Assembly: GCF_029784165.1 (NCBI RefSeq)
Contig: NC_073696.1
Location: forward strand, 50,785,315 to 50,849,314
Origin: Wyeomyia smithii
Taxonomy: Eukaryota > Arthropoda > Insecta > Diptera > Culicidae
DNA length: 64,000 bases
Reading direction: 5' to 3'
In this document: piece after piece, positions 45,363 to 57,271 of the stretch
Numbering within the stretch: position 1 is the stretch's first letter
Layout: each line of letters opens with the position of its first letter
Position numbers and translations under genes: made by a program
Notes under the pieces: generated by a model
Databases searched by the model: none
What the model saw: the letters and a program-made list of their open reading frames with translations, nothing else
What the model was told of the DNA's origin: nothing

Positions 45363-46115
45363 ACACGCAAAAGTTCAAGTCTTGTACAATCAATATGTCT
45401 TCCCGATTCACACAAATTTCGCACTGAAATCGCACAATAATTGTGTGAAAAGGATAACGCAAGAGTTGTACTGCGAATACATTGACATAGATTAAAGTAA
45501 GAATATACATCATATATACACGAGAATCGTGATGTTCCGGTAAACTTCAGTTTCGGGCGAACGATCATTTTGGAACGTTCGAGAAAACGTGCTTCATTTC
45601 CGTGCGCCGGTTCATATGAACGACTTATTCATCTCTAATAAGAGTCTGCAGCCAAAACAACCTTCAACGATTCATGTTCCCCTAACACAACTTAGCGACG
45701 CTGGTGCCAGTAACGTGGAATCATATGAATATGAATAAAACCAGAGTCATAGTTAAATGCAAAATGTTTTGAACCAGCTTAATGTCCTTCTAATTGTTAA
45801 TGATTCAATAATGTTTTTAAATGACCTGATTCATGAAAGTGAACCGATCAAGTAGTATTTTCTTTAATCTAGTCAGTACTTAAATTATCAGTATTGATTG
45901 CTGGTTGCACTGTTTCTACGAGAGCAGCCTTCTGAAAAACATTATCAATACCAGTAAAAATCAACATGACGATACTAACACCAGTTGAAACTTTTTAAGG
46001 GTGGTAGTTTGGAGCATGATTTGCGTTATGCCCAACACGCATCAAACGCGGTTCTAAACTACATCAACAAATGCACAATTTTGTACTGGTTTCGCACCAT
46101 CCAACTTTTGCGTGT
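45363..46115 (+). mobile_element. ACACGCAAAAGTT-TIR element, copy 3 (best preserved)
   Basis: ACACGCAAAAGTT (45363) is exactly mirrored by AACTTTTGCGTGT (46103-46115). The 753-bp interior has no meaningful open frame. It matches copy 2 (24153-24950) along nearly its whole length and both ends of reverse copy 1 (10732-12370). It is non-autonomous. Superfamily not assigned. Confidence 0.85.
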
Positions 46116-47024
46116 ACGTAAAATCTAGATTGTAAAGCCCCTCTCGCTAAATTACGAAACGTTAAAAAACCTCCCCTCCTTCAAAAATTTCATGTTGGAG
46201 AAAGCTTATGACACAGGTTTTTATGAGAATTTTTTTCATCTTTTAATTGCTATTCAACTCTAAAGCTAAATTCAAGTAATTACATGCAAAAAAGTTCTAT
46301 CCGAACTTTTGACGTGGAACTACGACTATATGTAGGTGGGTGTAAAATGAAAATCTGAAATTGGAAAAGGATGCCAAAATTATGTCCAATTTCAAATGCT
46401 TATTACTCGGTTAGTATTCAACGGATTTCCTTCATTCCATCAATGACGGACAATTAGTCATGCATCCATTAAAATGATAAAAATCTTAATTTAATTACTC
46501 AAATTATTGTACTATTGGCTGTATAAGAGCCTGTTTCGGCTCATATAAATCATTTTAGAAGTGTATGGTGCGACGGACGGTCACATGTCAGCAGCGGCAG
46601 TAAATTTCTTCCCGTTACTGTCGGTGTTGTTGAGCATATGTGGTCTAAATAAGAGTCTGCTTCTGATTCACACCTAGATTTTATTGCTGAGAACTCAACA
46701 GCTGATAAATTCAGCGAAATGTTCTACAAGTTTTCGGCAGAATTTTCAAGAACTTCGGCAAACGAAACGTCAATACTTGCTGGTTTACGGTAAATCGATA
46801 TAATTGCTTAATGTTCGTCGAAATATATTGCTGACATTCGTTAAAGACATCGCCGAGCTCAATCAGCTGTTGGGAAATTTGCCGAGATAAATTAAGTGTG
46901 TTCAAACAAATCATTTCACTAGCGGAAAATGCGACGGAGTTCTATGTCAACCTTGCGATTGAGGCTTTGTACCGAAACCTTCTGTGTTTTTTGGTCCCGA
47001 TCCTGCCCAAAATTACTACACAGT
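46116..47024. other. Nothing firmly recognised
   Basis: A minus-strand open frame at 46711-46914 (RQISQQLIELGDVFNECQQY) has gene-like composition but no family was recognised. Confidence 0.35.
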
Positions 47025-47720
47025 CATACCTCGATATAACGTAACTCAATACAACGTAACTTTCACGTCGATATAACGTAACTTCTTAAAATTTATTGAA
47101 AATTAAAAAATAAATCATACAGCAACTGTTTTCGGTGAATAAATTGCTTCAAAAAAATGTTTGTAGTAAGTTTTGGAACCAATGAAACCAATGCGTAAAT
47201 TGTCCTAAATGGACATAAGAAAGGTTTAGAAATACTAATAGGTGATTGGGAATAGTTTTCACGCATCCTTCAGTAACAATTCACAGTTTTTAAAAAATTT
47301 AAAAAAAAAAATGTGCTTGTTAAAATTTTCTCCTAATCGGCATAAGAATGGTTTAAAAATACTGATAGGTGATAGGAAATAGGTTTTCGCGCATATCTGA
47401 GTATCTCTTGTATCATTTGTAAAAAAAAATTTTTTTTCCTTCTGAAAATATTTCTAAATAAGAAAGGTTTAAAAATACTGATAGGTTATGGAAAATAGAT
47501 TTTCGCGCATCTTTGAGTAACCATTAACATTCTTGCATGAATTAGAAAAAATTTTTGCTTCGATAATAAAAATAAAGTTGCCACAAATTTTGTAAGGGTT
47601 CAGTGGAAAAGAGGAGTATTCCATTTTTTTAAAAATGCTTACATGTGATGAGAGGGGGATTCGAGAAAATCTTTCGTAAGATTGAAGAATTTCAAATATA
47701 AACTAAAACTTAATAAACTG
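47025..47720. repeat. TE end (CATACCTCGATATAACGTAA) plus three tandem units of about 121 bp
   Basis: CAGTCATACCTCGATATAACG at about 47023, with three ATAACGTAACT words, looks like a DNA-transposon terminus. Downstream, AAGRRTGGTTTARAAATACTRATAGGTGAT..RGTTTTCRCGCATC recurs at about 47218, 47342 and 47458, with a poorer fourth unit near 47625. No matching opposite end was found. Confidence 0.6.
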
Positions 47721-48386
47721 AAAAACATAAAATTAGTTGAAATTTTTCTTGATGAGATTTTAACAGTTGAACCTTGAAAATGCGTGAATTCACCTTAGTT
47801 GAATGTTTATGTACTTTACTTCGTGTACTTAACTTTCAGTTTTGTTACCCTTAACATGATATTAACTGAATTGGTTAAGTTGTTTTGTTTTTATTCTTTA
47901 CGAATACGCCATAAGTAAAAAGAAGTAGTTTCTTTTTCAAAAAAAAAACTTTTTCCCGGAAAAGAAAAAAAAAATTTACATAAAAATTGTGGGGGAGGGG
48001 GATAATGCAAAATCTTACTAAGTTTTTTTATGGATGGATATTTTTGAAAAAAATTCTTATTTAATTTGTGGATGACGCCACATTAATGGTCGTTTGACCC
48101 ATTTTAAATTTTTGTGTGTCAATTTTAAAGTAATCCTCTAAAGTAAGGCCTCTCAAGGATGAATACCAAACGGTACTTTGATCAACAATAAGTATGCGAG
48201 ACATCTGATACAAACCATATTTTGCCATTTCGGAGTGGTTATAAACCCAGGAGACTCCAATGATTGATTTTTTGGATCCCTCACAAATTTTAAATAAATT
48301 ATCAAATCTGACGGAGGCCTATACCACATATTGTGGAGATAATTTTTCTTTGTTTTCAATGAAGCTATGCCGTTGATGACATCGCC
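47721..48386. other. Nothing recognised
   Basis: AT-rich, with T/A homopolymers and a short G-rich run (47990-48002). The open frame on minus at 48153-48398 is not recognised. Confidence 0.4.
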
Positions 48387-48432
48387 ATGCGTCTCCATTG
48401 CAGAGCTACTGCAGTGCTTGATGGAGACGCAT
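48387..48432. repeat. 12-bp perfect hairpin beside a transposon insertion
   Basis: ATGCGTCTCCAT (48387-48398) pairs with ATGGAGACGCAT (48421-48432) around a 22-nt loop that itself contains TGCAGAGCTACTGCA. The TA target of the next element lies 5 bp away. Confidence 0.6.
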
Positions 48433-48438
48433 CTGGTA

Positions 48439-49430
48439 GGGGAACTGCCCCATTATTCATCTCATTAAGCCGATATTCACGAAGAATGCACGGATTAAAC
48501 ACCAAATTTTCACGAAATCATTGAACAAATAAACTAAATATGCTTACGTGCTCTAATGGAATCGTTCAGCATTGTATATTAGGTAAAATTAGCTAGATTT
48601 ATCCTGAATTTTGTAAAACAAACCATTTTTCACAACGCTTCCATATCCATCTCAAAACTTGAATCACTGCTCAATAATTCATCTCACGACGCCTCCATAT
48701 TCATCACACTGTTAATCATGAATGAATCACATTATCGTACGTAGGCGCAGCTCGTCGTAGTAGGTTACCTCCGCTGTAGTTGTTTACGTGCAAAATTTGT
48801 AACCTAGGTAACCACTAGTGCTGTAGGTTTATGTCAATTATGTCGGAATAATTCAACATTTTCAGTATGATTTTTTCGTATTAACAGAAACTGATTTGGC
48901 AACTTTTGACTTTCTTCAACGCAGTGAAAACAGATGAAAATACATACAGTTGAAATTTAGGAATTGTAGAAATTCATCTCATATATTTCTACTAATTCAA
49001 GCTTGTTTTAGGAAATTTGAGGTGAACATGTGAAAAAATAAAAGCATTCTTTGTGTAGTGAGTGATTTTGTTTAGTGATTAAAATAAAAAGTGGTCCGCT
49101 AGGGATGAAAAAACTTTGGTTGGCTACTGATCGAGTCCCATTGTAACCGTATATACCAATGCGCGGATTATGTTTTCTGAGGTAGGTGATTGAATTAAAT
49201 GAGTTTTCGAGTGCAAATGCCCGACTATAATATCAAATTTAGGGCTTTTAAGTGAGCTTTTGAGGATTATACTTTATGAGGAAACTAAAGTAAACTAACT
49301 AAGTGAATCCATTCCATGGATTAGCAGATTGGTTTAAGAAGAAAATATGCGTTTTTTCCTGTTTTCAATTGTGTTTTCATGTTGTATGAGATGAATATAT
49401 GGGCTGAGATGAATAATGGAGCAGTTCCCC
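48439..49430. mobile_element. TA-flanked DNA element, TIR GGGGAACTGCYCCATTATTC
   Basis: GGGGAACTGCCCCATTATTC (48439) with ATCTCA following is mirrored by TGAGAT..GAATAATGGAGCAGTTCCCC ending at 49430. TA flanks both ends (48437-48438 and 49431-49432). The TIR is about 26 bp with one mismatch. The 992-bp interior has repeated words ATAATTCATCTCA and no clear coding sequence. Non-autonomous. Confidence 0.82.
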
Positions 49431-49432
49431 TA

Positions 49433-49860
49433 TAATTAGGGGCATTACGGATTCATAAAATTCTATCTCCAAAATAAAAAAATAATACCTCTATCAGATT
49501 TCATGTAAAGCCTTCTGAGTCCTGAGTAATCGAAAAAACATATTAAACGTTAGTGTTCTCTGGTTTTTGAACCCAATAAAATGGCAAAATTGAGTTTGTG
49601 TCATGATTTCCGTAATTGAAGTGATTGTAATTGTAAGTACAATTAGGGATTTTTGCTTGAGAAACCCATTACTTACCCTCAATTTTCTACCGAAAAATTG
49701 AAAAACGGCGAAACAGCTCAACATTTAACAACTAACATTCGAAAATAAAGGACTTTGAAGAAAGTCGCTTTCTTGGGCTAGCTTATTCTAGAAAGTGTTA
49801 CCCCCGAAAGAAGGAGCTTTGAATTTTTTTAACCCATAACTCACCCATAACTTACGGTGA
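49433..49860. other. Spacer between the TIR element and the LINE
   Basis: No supported feature. An open minus frame (49494-49724) is AT-rich and unrecognised. Confidence 0.4.
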
Positions 49861-50193
49861 TGTATGGTGAACATGGTAGCTTGTGTACCACTAGTGTCTA
49901 TATAAAAACGCTTTTTTTCGTGTGAAATCAAGTGCTTTAGGTGATCTAGTGCTAGTGATCCGACGGCCAAATTGGAAATATAAACGGATAAGTAGAAGTG
50001 TTTTTGCATGCTTTCGATTTATTCGTTTTTTATTGATTTAATTTGTGTCAGCGCCGTTCATCGCGTCTATATCACAAAGACGCTACGGCTGCTGGTTGAA
50101 ACATTCATTGTTATATTTTTGCATTGTTCGTTGCCTTTAGCCTTTGCCGTTGCTGCTGGACGAGTCCGGCCGGCGGTTGTTTGTTTGTTTAGT

Positions 50194-51491
50194 ATGGACT
50201 GTGCAAAGTGTGGTAATTTATCGTGTTAGCGACGATCCCGTAGTTTGTGTGGGCAAGTGCAAATCTCGATTTCATCGAGTTTGTACGCCGCTCACTAAAA
50301 TAGCGGCGAAAATCGTTAACGATAATGAAAATATTGATTTCAAATGTGCTTCATGTTTATCGGCCCAAGAAGACGGCGGGAAAGATGATGCTATGAGTAG
50401 TGAGCTGACGGAAATCAAGAGTGTATTGTTATCTTTGTGTCAGTCGCTCACAGATACTCAAAGCGGAATCAAAACCCAGATAAACAGCGCGATTGCTAAT
50501 GGAATTGAAAATATTTTAAAATCGCTCAGCAACTCTCTTCGTGAGAGTATGGCAAACATTGAAGCCAATGTTGCCAAAAAGCTGGATGATTTTAAAATGA
50601 ATTTAATTGCTAATAATAATGATCGGGATAAACATGCTGCAATGAGCAGAAAAAGGTCTAGAACTGAGAGAACGATTCAATCTGAGTCGGACTCTATTCC
50701 CAACAAGAAAAAAATAATTTCGAATAAGTGTGACGAACCAATAGAAGATGCGGTCAAGCAAAATGACGAGGTTTTTATTTCTGAAAATGCTTTGACATAC
50801 GCGAACGTTTTAGCGGGGTCAAGTGGGAATGCAAATAAATTGAAGCGAGTGGAAAACCGTAAGACTCGGCCGGTCATTGTGATTAAACCAGTCGAGTCTT
50901 CTCAATATAGTGAAGATACTAGAATTTTTTTGAAAAATAATTTGGATCCTAAAATACACAAAATTAGAAACTTTAGAAACGGGAAAGCAGGTTCGATAAT
51001 TGCTGAGTGTGCAATAGGGGATAACATTGAGGTCGTGAAAAAATATATTGAAAGCAATTTAGGTGAAAAATATAATGCTGTTATTCCTACAAACGCTAAG
51101 CCTAAGTTGAAAATTGTGGGAATGAGTGATCAATATTCCCCCGAAGTCTTTATTGACTTGTTAAAAAGTCTTGATGACTGCTGGTAAAGTAAACATTGGG
51201 TGGGATAGGTGTTCGGTTCAAGAGGCCGTTAATGTTCTACGTTGCTTCAAATGTGGAGAATTTGGACACAAAAGCACAGAATGTGTTAATACTGAAACCT
51301 GCTCAAAGTGTAGCGGACAACATAAAACATCGGAATGCTCTTCGGCTGATTTTAATTGCGTAAATTGTTTGAAATCTAATAAAGAATTTAATTTGAACTT
51401 GGACGTAAAACATCCAGCATTTAGTACAAAGTGTCCGGTATATCGGAGACTGTTTGAAAAAAGAAAAAGCAACATGTTGTTAAGTAAATAG
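50194..51491 (+). pseudogene. LINE ORF1: PHD-like finger, coiled middle, three zinc knuckles; two frameshifts
   Basis: ATG at 50194 gives MDCAKCGNLSC and TAG (50227). The rest of the finger continues in another frame (SDDPVVCVGKCKSRFHRVCT.., FKCASCLS), so one base was gained or lost near 50215-50227. The middle (to 51187) is charged, with a probable coiled coil (ESMANIEANVAKKLDDFKMN), and ends near LLKSLDD. A second shift near 51170-51186 leads into CFKCGEFGHKSTEC, CSKCSGQHKTSEC and CVNCLKSN.., retroviral-type CCHC knuckles, and a stop at 51489-51491. ORF1 proteins of such LINEs bind their RNA. No gene function for the host is implied. Confidence 0.82.
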
Positions 51492-51503
51492 CAACTGGAG
51501 AAA

Positions 51504-54314
51504 ATGCAATGTGAGAGGAAGTTAGAGATAGTTTACCTAAATATTGCTGGTTTATCTACAAATTATGCCGCTTTGCGGCATCTTGTGGGAACAACACGTC
51601 CGATGTTAGTGTTGCTAGCTGAAACTCATATAGTTGAAGCTGATGCATTTGATCAATTTAACATTCCGGGTTATAAAGTTGCTTTTTGCCTGTCACACTC
51701 CAGACATACAGGAGGGGTTGCTATTTACGCCAAGGAATCTATTAAATTCAACACTCGGTTAAACGAATGTGTTGAAAACAATTGGTTCCTGGGTATATCA
51801 GTTGAAAAAGGCATGACGATGGAAAATTTTGGAATTGTATACCATTCCCCCAGTTCAAGTGACCAGCGGTTTTTGGAAATTTTAGATAACTGGTGGGAGA
51901 TTTTTGTAGATTTGAATAAATTAAACGTTATTGCTGGTGATCTTAATATTAATTGGCTTAATGAACCAAATTCGTATCAATTGAAGCAATTAGCAATTTT
52001 TTTCAATTTGAGACAAACGGTTTGTCAATATACAAGAATTTCCAGACATTCTCGTACATTAATAGATCACGTGTTTTCAAATTTTGATAATGTTCATTCT
52101 TTTACAGAGGCCGATTACAAAATTACAGATCATGAGACAATTTGTGTTTTTATTGAGAATGACCAAAACCGTGATGATAAAGTAAAGATAAAGTGCTGTG
52201 ATAGATATTCGAAGCAAGCAGTGTCTCAACTTGTTTCGAGAAGCTTGGATTTTCAACCAATAGCTGGTGATTTGGACAATAAAGCAGCTGTTCTTACCAA
52301 CACACTGAAAGAATGTACCAATAGTTTAGTTTTTGAAAAACATGGTAATTTGCATAATGCAAGCAGCTGGTACTCCTTAGATCTTCTGCGTTTAAAACGG
52401 AAAAGAGATAGGAAGTACAAGTTGTTTTACAGAAGTAACAGTACTGATGATTGGAATAGGTACACCGCGGCGCGTAACATGTATTCACGGTCCTTGAAAA
52501 AGGCACGGTGTGAATATATACAGCGGAAGATTGATCAACATCAAAATAACAGCAAACAGTTATGGAAAATTTTAAAAAAACTAATGAAAAGTAAAGATTG
52601 TTGCCCGCAATCCATAACTTTAAATGGCTTAGAACAACAATCGGCGCGAGTAATTGCAAATAAATTTAACAGTTATTTTGTTAACAGTGTTCAATCGATC
52701 AATCAAAGTATTGATTTGGTCAATGAGCCTGACGAAATAATACAGCCGATCCATAATAACTGTAGCTTTGATGGTTTTCATCCAATTACTTTTGCAGAGT
52801 TGAAAGATATTAGTTTTTTTTTTTTTTTTTTTTTTGGAGAGATCGGCTGGTATCGACAATGTCAACGCGAAGGTAATACAAGATTGCTTTCATGTCATTG
52901 GACACAATCTGCGGACCTTATTAATGAATCGTTGCGAACGGGGCACGTGCCTGAAGTTTGGAAGGAATCGCTTGTGGTTCCTATCCCCAAGATTAATGGG
53001 ACGGATAAAGCCGAAGAGTTCCGACCCATTAATATGTTGCACACATTAGAGAAAATTTTAGAACTAGTTGTAAAAGGCCAGCTGATGGATTATTTAAATA
53101 GTAATGATTTGCTAATCTCAGAGCAATCAGGTTATCGAGAGGGGCACTCTTGTGAGTCTGCATTAAATCTGGTGTTAGCAAAATGGAAAGAAAAAATCGA
53201 AGCTAAAGAAACTATTCTTGCTGTATTTTTGGATCTCAAACGCGCTTTTGAAACAATTTCTAGGCCCTTATTGTTACAAACATTGGAGTGCTTTGGTATC
53301 GTAGGGACAGCATACAAATGGTTTGAAAGCTATTTGTGTGCTAGAACTCAGAAGACTCGTTTTAATGATTTTGAATCGGATTCCATGGCTAATACACTTG
53401 GTGTACCGCAAGGAAGTGTTTTAGGGCCCATTTTGTTCATAATTTATGTTAATGACATGAAGCGAGTCTTACGGTTTTGCGATATAAATTTATTTTCCGA
53501 TGACACTGTTCTGTTCATTGCAGCAAAAAATCCAAACGATATTGTAGAACTTTTGAATCAAGATTTACATTATCTGGCGAATTGGTTAAAATTTAAACAG
53601 CTTAAATTAAATATTAGTAAAACACAGTACTTGATTATTTCTTCTGCCAACTCCAGACTAGACGTAAACATTGTAATTGATGGTGAGACGATTGATCGCG
53701 TGAATGAAATAAAGTATCTTGGAGTTATTATTGATGACAAGTTAACTTTTAAGTCTCACATAGATAATGTCATCAAGAAAACGGCGAAAAAATACGGTAT
53801 CTTCTGCCGTTTGAAAAATGAATTGACTGTTAGTAGTAAAATTAGTCTTTATAAGTCAATCATTTCAACACATATAGATTTTTGTTCATCCATACTATTT
53901 CTTGCAAACAATACACAAATGTTGAGACTGCAGCGCTTACAAAATGAAATAATGCGATTAATATTAAGATGTAATAGATACACTTCCTCGAGTTTTATGC
54001 TGGACGCATTGCAATGGCTTTCTGTGAAGCAAAGAGTTTATTTTTTGACAATGGTGTTTCTATATAAAATTTTGAATAACATGCTGCCTCGCTATTTGTG
54101 TGATCGAATTGATAGAGGAAGTGATTTTCATAAGTACAACACTAGAAACGCGGTTGATGCTAGAACACCACATTTTTTAATCGGAAGATCACAGAACTCT
54201 CTGTTGTACAAAGGAATTAACTTTTTCAATTCGATGCCAAGACATGTTAAACGTTCAGCAACAATGGCGGAGTTTAAAAGGCTTTGTATTTCACACATAA
54301 AGTCTGTTTTGTAG
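51504..54314 (+). pseudogene. LINE ORF2: AP-like endonuclease and reverse transcriptase, with a compensated frameshift pair
   Basis: The ORF starts MQCERKLEIVYLNIAGLS. The endonuclease shows N (YLNIAG), E (LAETH), GGVAIYAK, AGDLNINW, SRTLIDHVFSN and ITDHETI, so its key residues are kept. The RT shows EFRPINMLHTLEKILE, VFLDLKRAFETI (motif A Asp), QGSVLGPILFIIYVND (motif B) and FSDDTVLF, where the usual Ala of the catalytic FADD is Ser. The thumb and C-terminus follow (IKYLGVIIDDKLTFKSHI ... HKYNTRNAVDARTPHF). A run of 22 T (52814-52835) throws the frame off for about 25 codons. SAGIDNVNAKVIQDCF is found in the +1 frame there. A second shift near 52910 restores it. The ORF therefore looks open but encodes a scrambled patch before the RT palm. 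Confidence 0.88.
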
Positions 54315-54544
54315 ACAGATTATATAGATTATACCAGCTCAAACCGATGTAGGGGTATGAGGTGGGACCATCATCATCATCATCATAACTGCTCGGCAGG
54401 ATATTCGGGTACCTACCGAAATGAAGTGCTTCTAACTTTTTTCAATTATAGACCGATTTTTGACCTTGGCACGTCAAAATATTGGAAAAATGGTTTATTT
54501 TAGCATCTGGGACCGATAGAAACAAAATAGGGATCACATCTAGT

Positions 54545-55095
54545 CTCTGTAAGTCCGGATCTTGACAGCTTCGTAGCCGGAAGGTTACAGAGACCGCTTT
54601 GATAAGCGAGTGGTCGTGGGTTCGAATCTTAATAGAATCAAGCCATTTGGCTGTCAAAGGACTTCAACATGGGTTCATTCTCAGGCCTTCCACTACATAC
54701 CCTTCCTTCAAGCTGAATTCCAAAGTACCCTTGCTGACTTTCATCCTAACAAAAATAGTCCCTCTTATAATAAAACTGTTCTGAGTAAGGTATTTTCTCG
54801 TCAGGGAATTGTAATTATGACGGTCTTGGTTGGAGGAACGAGGTCTTGATAAGACTCCTTCCTATTGACAAAATAAGTCCTTCTCATAATAAAACTGGTT
54901 TCAGAAATATTTACCCTATACAGGGAATTGTAATTGGCGATATTGGCACGGGGGAACGAGCTTTCGATAAGACTCCTTCCTCTTGATATAATAAGTCCCT
55001 CTTAGAATAAACCTAGCCAGAGAGGAACGTTAGGTGTAGCCTCAGTTCAGGGAATTGTAATTTGGAGTTATTGGTAGGATAGAAAAGAGGCTCGG
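54545..55095 (+). mobile_element. SINE-like element with tRNA-like head and 118-bp tandem units
   Basis: The head holds GGTTACAGAGACCGCTTTGA and GTGGTCGTGGGTTCGAATC (B-box-like). Then come a body shared with the 33.1-kb copy and three tandem units beginning AGTCCCTCTTATAATAAAAC (about 54756, 54876 and 54993). Each unit includes CAGGGAATTGTAATT and GATAAGACTCCTTCCT. Spacing is about 118 bp. No target duplication was found. Confidence 0.65.
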
Positions 55096-57229
55096 TATAG
55101 TAGAGCAGTAAGCTTGAAATGAAAGGGTAAACTCTCACACACAAGCACGAATATAAATGAAAAGCGTATCATTCACTTCAATAGTGATACTGCCAATAAT
55201 ATGAAGTGCGAAGTACAGAAAACACCTGGGCAATATCACAATACATCAAAATGTCTCTGATCGCAGTGATGAGTCCATACAGAGAATAAAAAGGCCGGAT
55301 CTTCGATGAGACAAATTACTACAATTGTCAATAAAACCGAACAACATTGGTATCAAAATTCATGAAATCACCCCAGGCGTTTTTTTTTCTTCATAGTCAC
55401 CCCAGGCGTTGGTTGCGTTCTTTTGGAGTTCATCTGATGATTCGTTTCCGAAATGGCCATTCCTAAGCAGATTCCTGATCTTGGAAATGGTATCGGAGAT
55501 ACGGATTTACGAGGACCATATGGAGTTAACAGCTCTTCAGGTCCTGTTTCTAAAAATAGACAAATTCTTTTAATCTTTTGGGGGGTCAAAATTCAAAATC
55601 AGCACTTACGAGTCTCAAAATTGCCAAGCATGTACATAACGATTAAACAAGTTTGCTAACCTAGGAGTCGCCATATTAAATTTCCGTATTAAGTTTCTGG
55701 GGCCGATTCTGCCTTCTAGGCATCATCCTAATTCTAGAAATATTCATATAAGGTGGTTTATACCCATGCATGGAAGTTTTCCAGGAACCAGAAATCGCCA
55801 TTTTAGATTTAGAAAATGGGTCTGAAACTGATTGGCGGTTCTTGGTATAATCCCGAGTCAGAAAATATCTCTATTGGACGGTATTTGGCCATTGCAGGCT
55901 GTACTGCAGAATCTTGAAGTCGCCAACATGGATCCCAAAATGGCTCGAATGCACCTCAGAAACTGTGTTCTAGTTCATGGTTCAGGGGTGTAGTTAGAAA
56001 CTCTGTGAGGGGGGAAAGTGGTCTGGAACTGCATATACATAGTCGGAAAAAATGAATTTTTCAACATAATGCATCGAGCAAGCCCTCTTCGGGAATCATT
56101 TCTGCAGGGTTTAAGCTAGTGAAAAATCATCAGAATATTCTGATCATTAATGTTGTCATACATTTAACATAGTTGAGAAAGTAGGCTTCTTGTTCACTCA
56201 CGACTTCTCTATTTTCACGTTGTTTGCCCAGGTGATTTATTACAGAATGTAGAAGTAGTAAAGAATGATACAACAGTGTCAAAATGATTATATAACCTTA
56301 CTCTAGCATTCTAACAACTTCAGATATCCTTTTTAAAGTTGTTTCATGGAAATAAGCCCCCCACAAAATAAGTATAATGAAATACTTGGCACTCCAACTT
56401 TATGTAAAGTTTTAAATGGTATCCCCGCCGATACCCGCGCTCATTCAAAAACTAAAATGTTCCCTCGTGTTCATAGAGACAGGAACAAAAAAGTTTTCTG
56501 GGCAATTTTTGCCGAAACATTTACAATATCAAAAACAAAAACGAGCGTGCGACGCGCAAGCGGCCGTTTTTTAGCAAGCAATGTAAGCTTAGAACGCCAC
56601 TCAAAAAATTAAAATTCAAACTACCTAAATATTGATAGCCGTTACGAATACCTTAACTTTGTTTGATATACCTGGATCGTGAAATTCGAGATTTTTCGGG
56701 TTTTTCTTCTTAAACATGCTATAAGTAGCCGTAAAAATACATGATTTAGGATCAATTGCTAAATTTTTCAAAAAATACATCAGGTACTAACTTCATATCC
56801 AAGGAAAAGTTTCTCAAAATACTACTCTCTACAAACTTTCTTTAAAAATTATCCTTCTATTTTGCTTCCTTGAGAAGTTAGCGATAGCACCGCCGTAGTG
56901 GTGAAACCTTGAACTACATAGCCATTACCAAAAGTTGGCCAATAGTTTCAGGATCAACTTTCGAAAAGACATCGTTCATCTAGGAGGCAACCCTTAGGAG
57001 TTATTAATTTCGCCCTGATTTCAGCCCTTTCCGACCAGTGTGGGGCGGGGGGATACAAGTAATGTGAATGTTGAGAAGTATATTAAAGAGAGAGGCAAGT
57101 TGAGAAAGCAATCTGATTGACTGCATAGCATATAGCATAACGGAAAGCAGTGGTTTGGCGCCGCTCACATCACTCACTCTCAATATGGGTTGTGTTGTAT
57201 TAGAGATATTATGAGTGTGGGAAACTATT

Positions 57230-57231
<2 letters not shown>
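55096..57231. other. Mostly unrecognised; minisatellite scraps near 55.4-55.96 kb
   Basis: 55440-55960 has words such as TTTCCAGGAACCAGAAATCGCC and GAAGTCGCCAACATGGATCC, reminiscent of the 3.3-4.4 kb minisatellite but too diverged to call units. No gene was recognised elsewhere. Confidence 0.4.

Positions 57232-57267
<36 letters not shown>
57232..57267. repeat. (AG)n microsatellite, 36 nt
   Basis: An uninterrupted AG run. It makes a meaningless Arg-Glu open frame. Confidence 0.95.

Positions 57268-57271
<4 letters not shown>

Larger units (their letters stand above)
49900..54386 (+). mobile_element. CR1-like non-LTR retrotransposon, nearly full length
   Basis: The order is a 5' UTR (start uncertain, about 49900), ORF1 with PHD-like finger and zinc knuckles (50194-51491), a 12-nt spacer, ORF2 with endonuclease and reverse transcriptase (51504-54314), and a short 3' UTR ending in (ATC)5-AT at 54370-54386. 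A PHD-type ORF1 and the RT motif set point to the CR1 / L2 / Daphne group. At least four frameshifts are present (near 50215-50227, 51170-51186, 52814-52835 and 52910), so the copy is dead as written although its protein domains are well kept. Confidence 0.88.
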
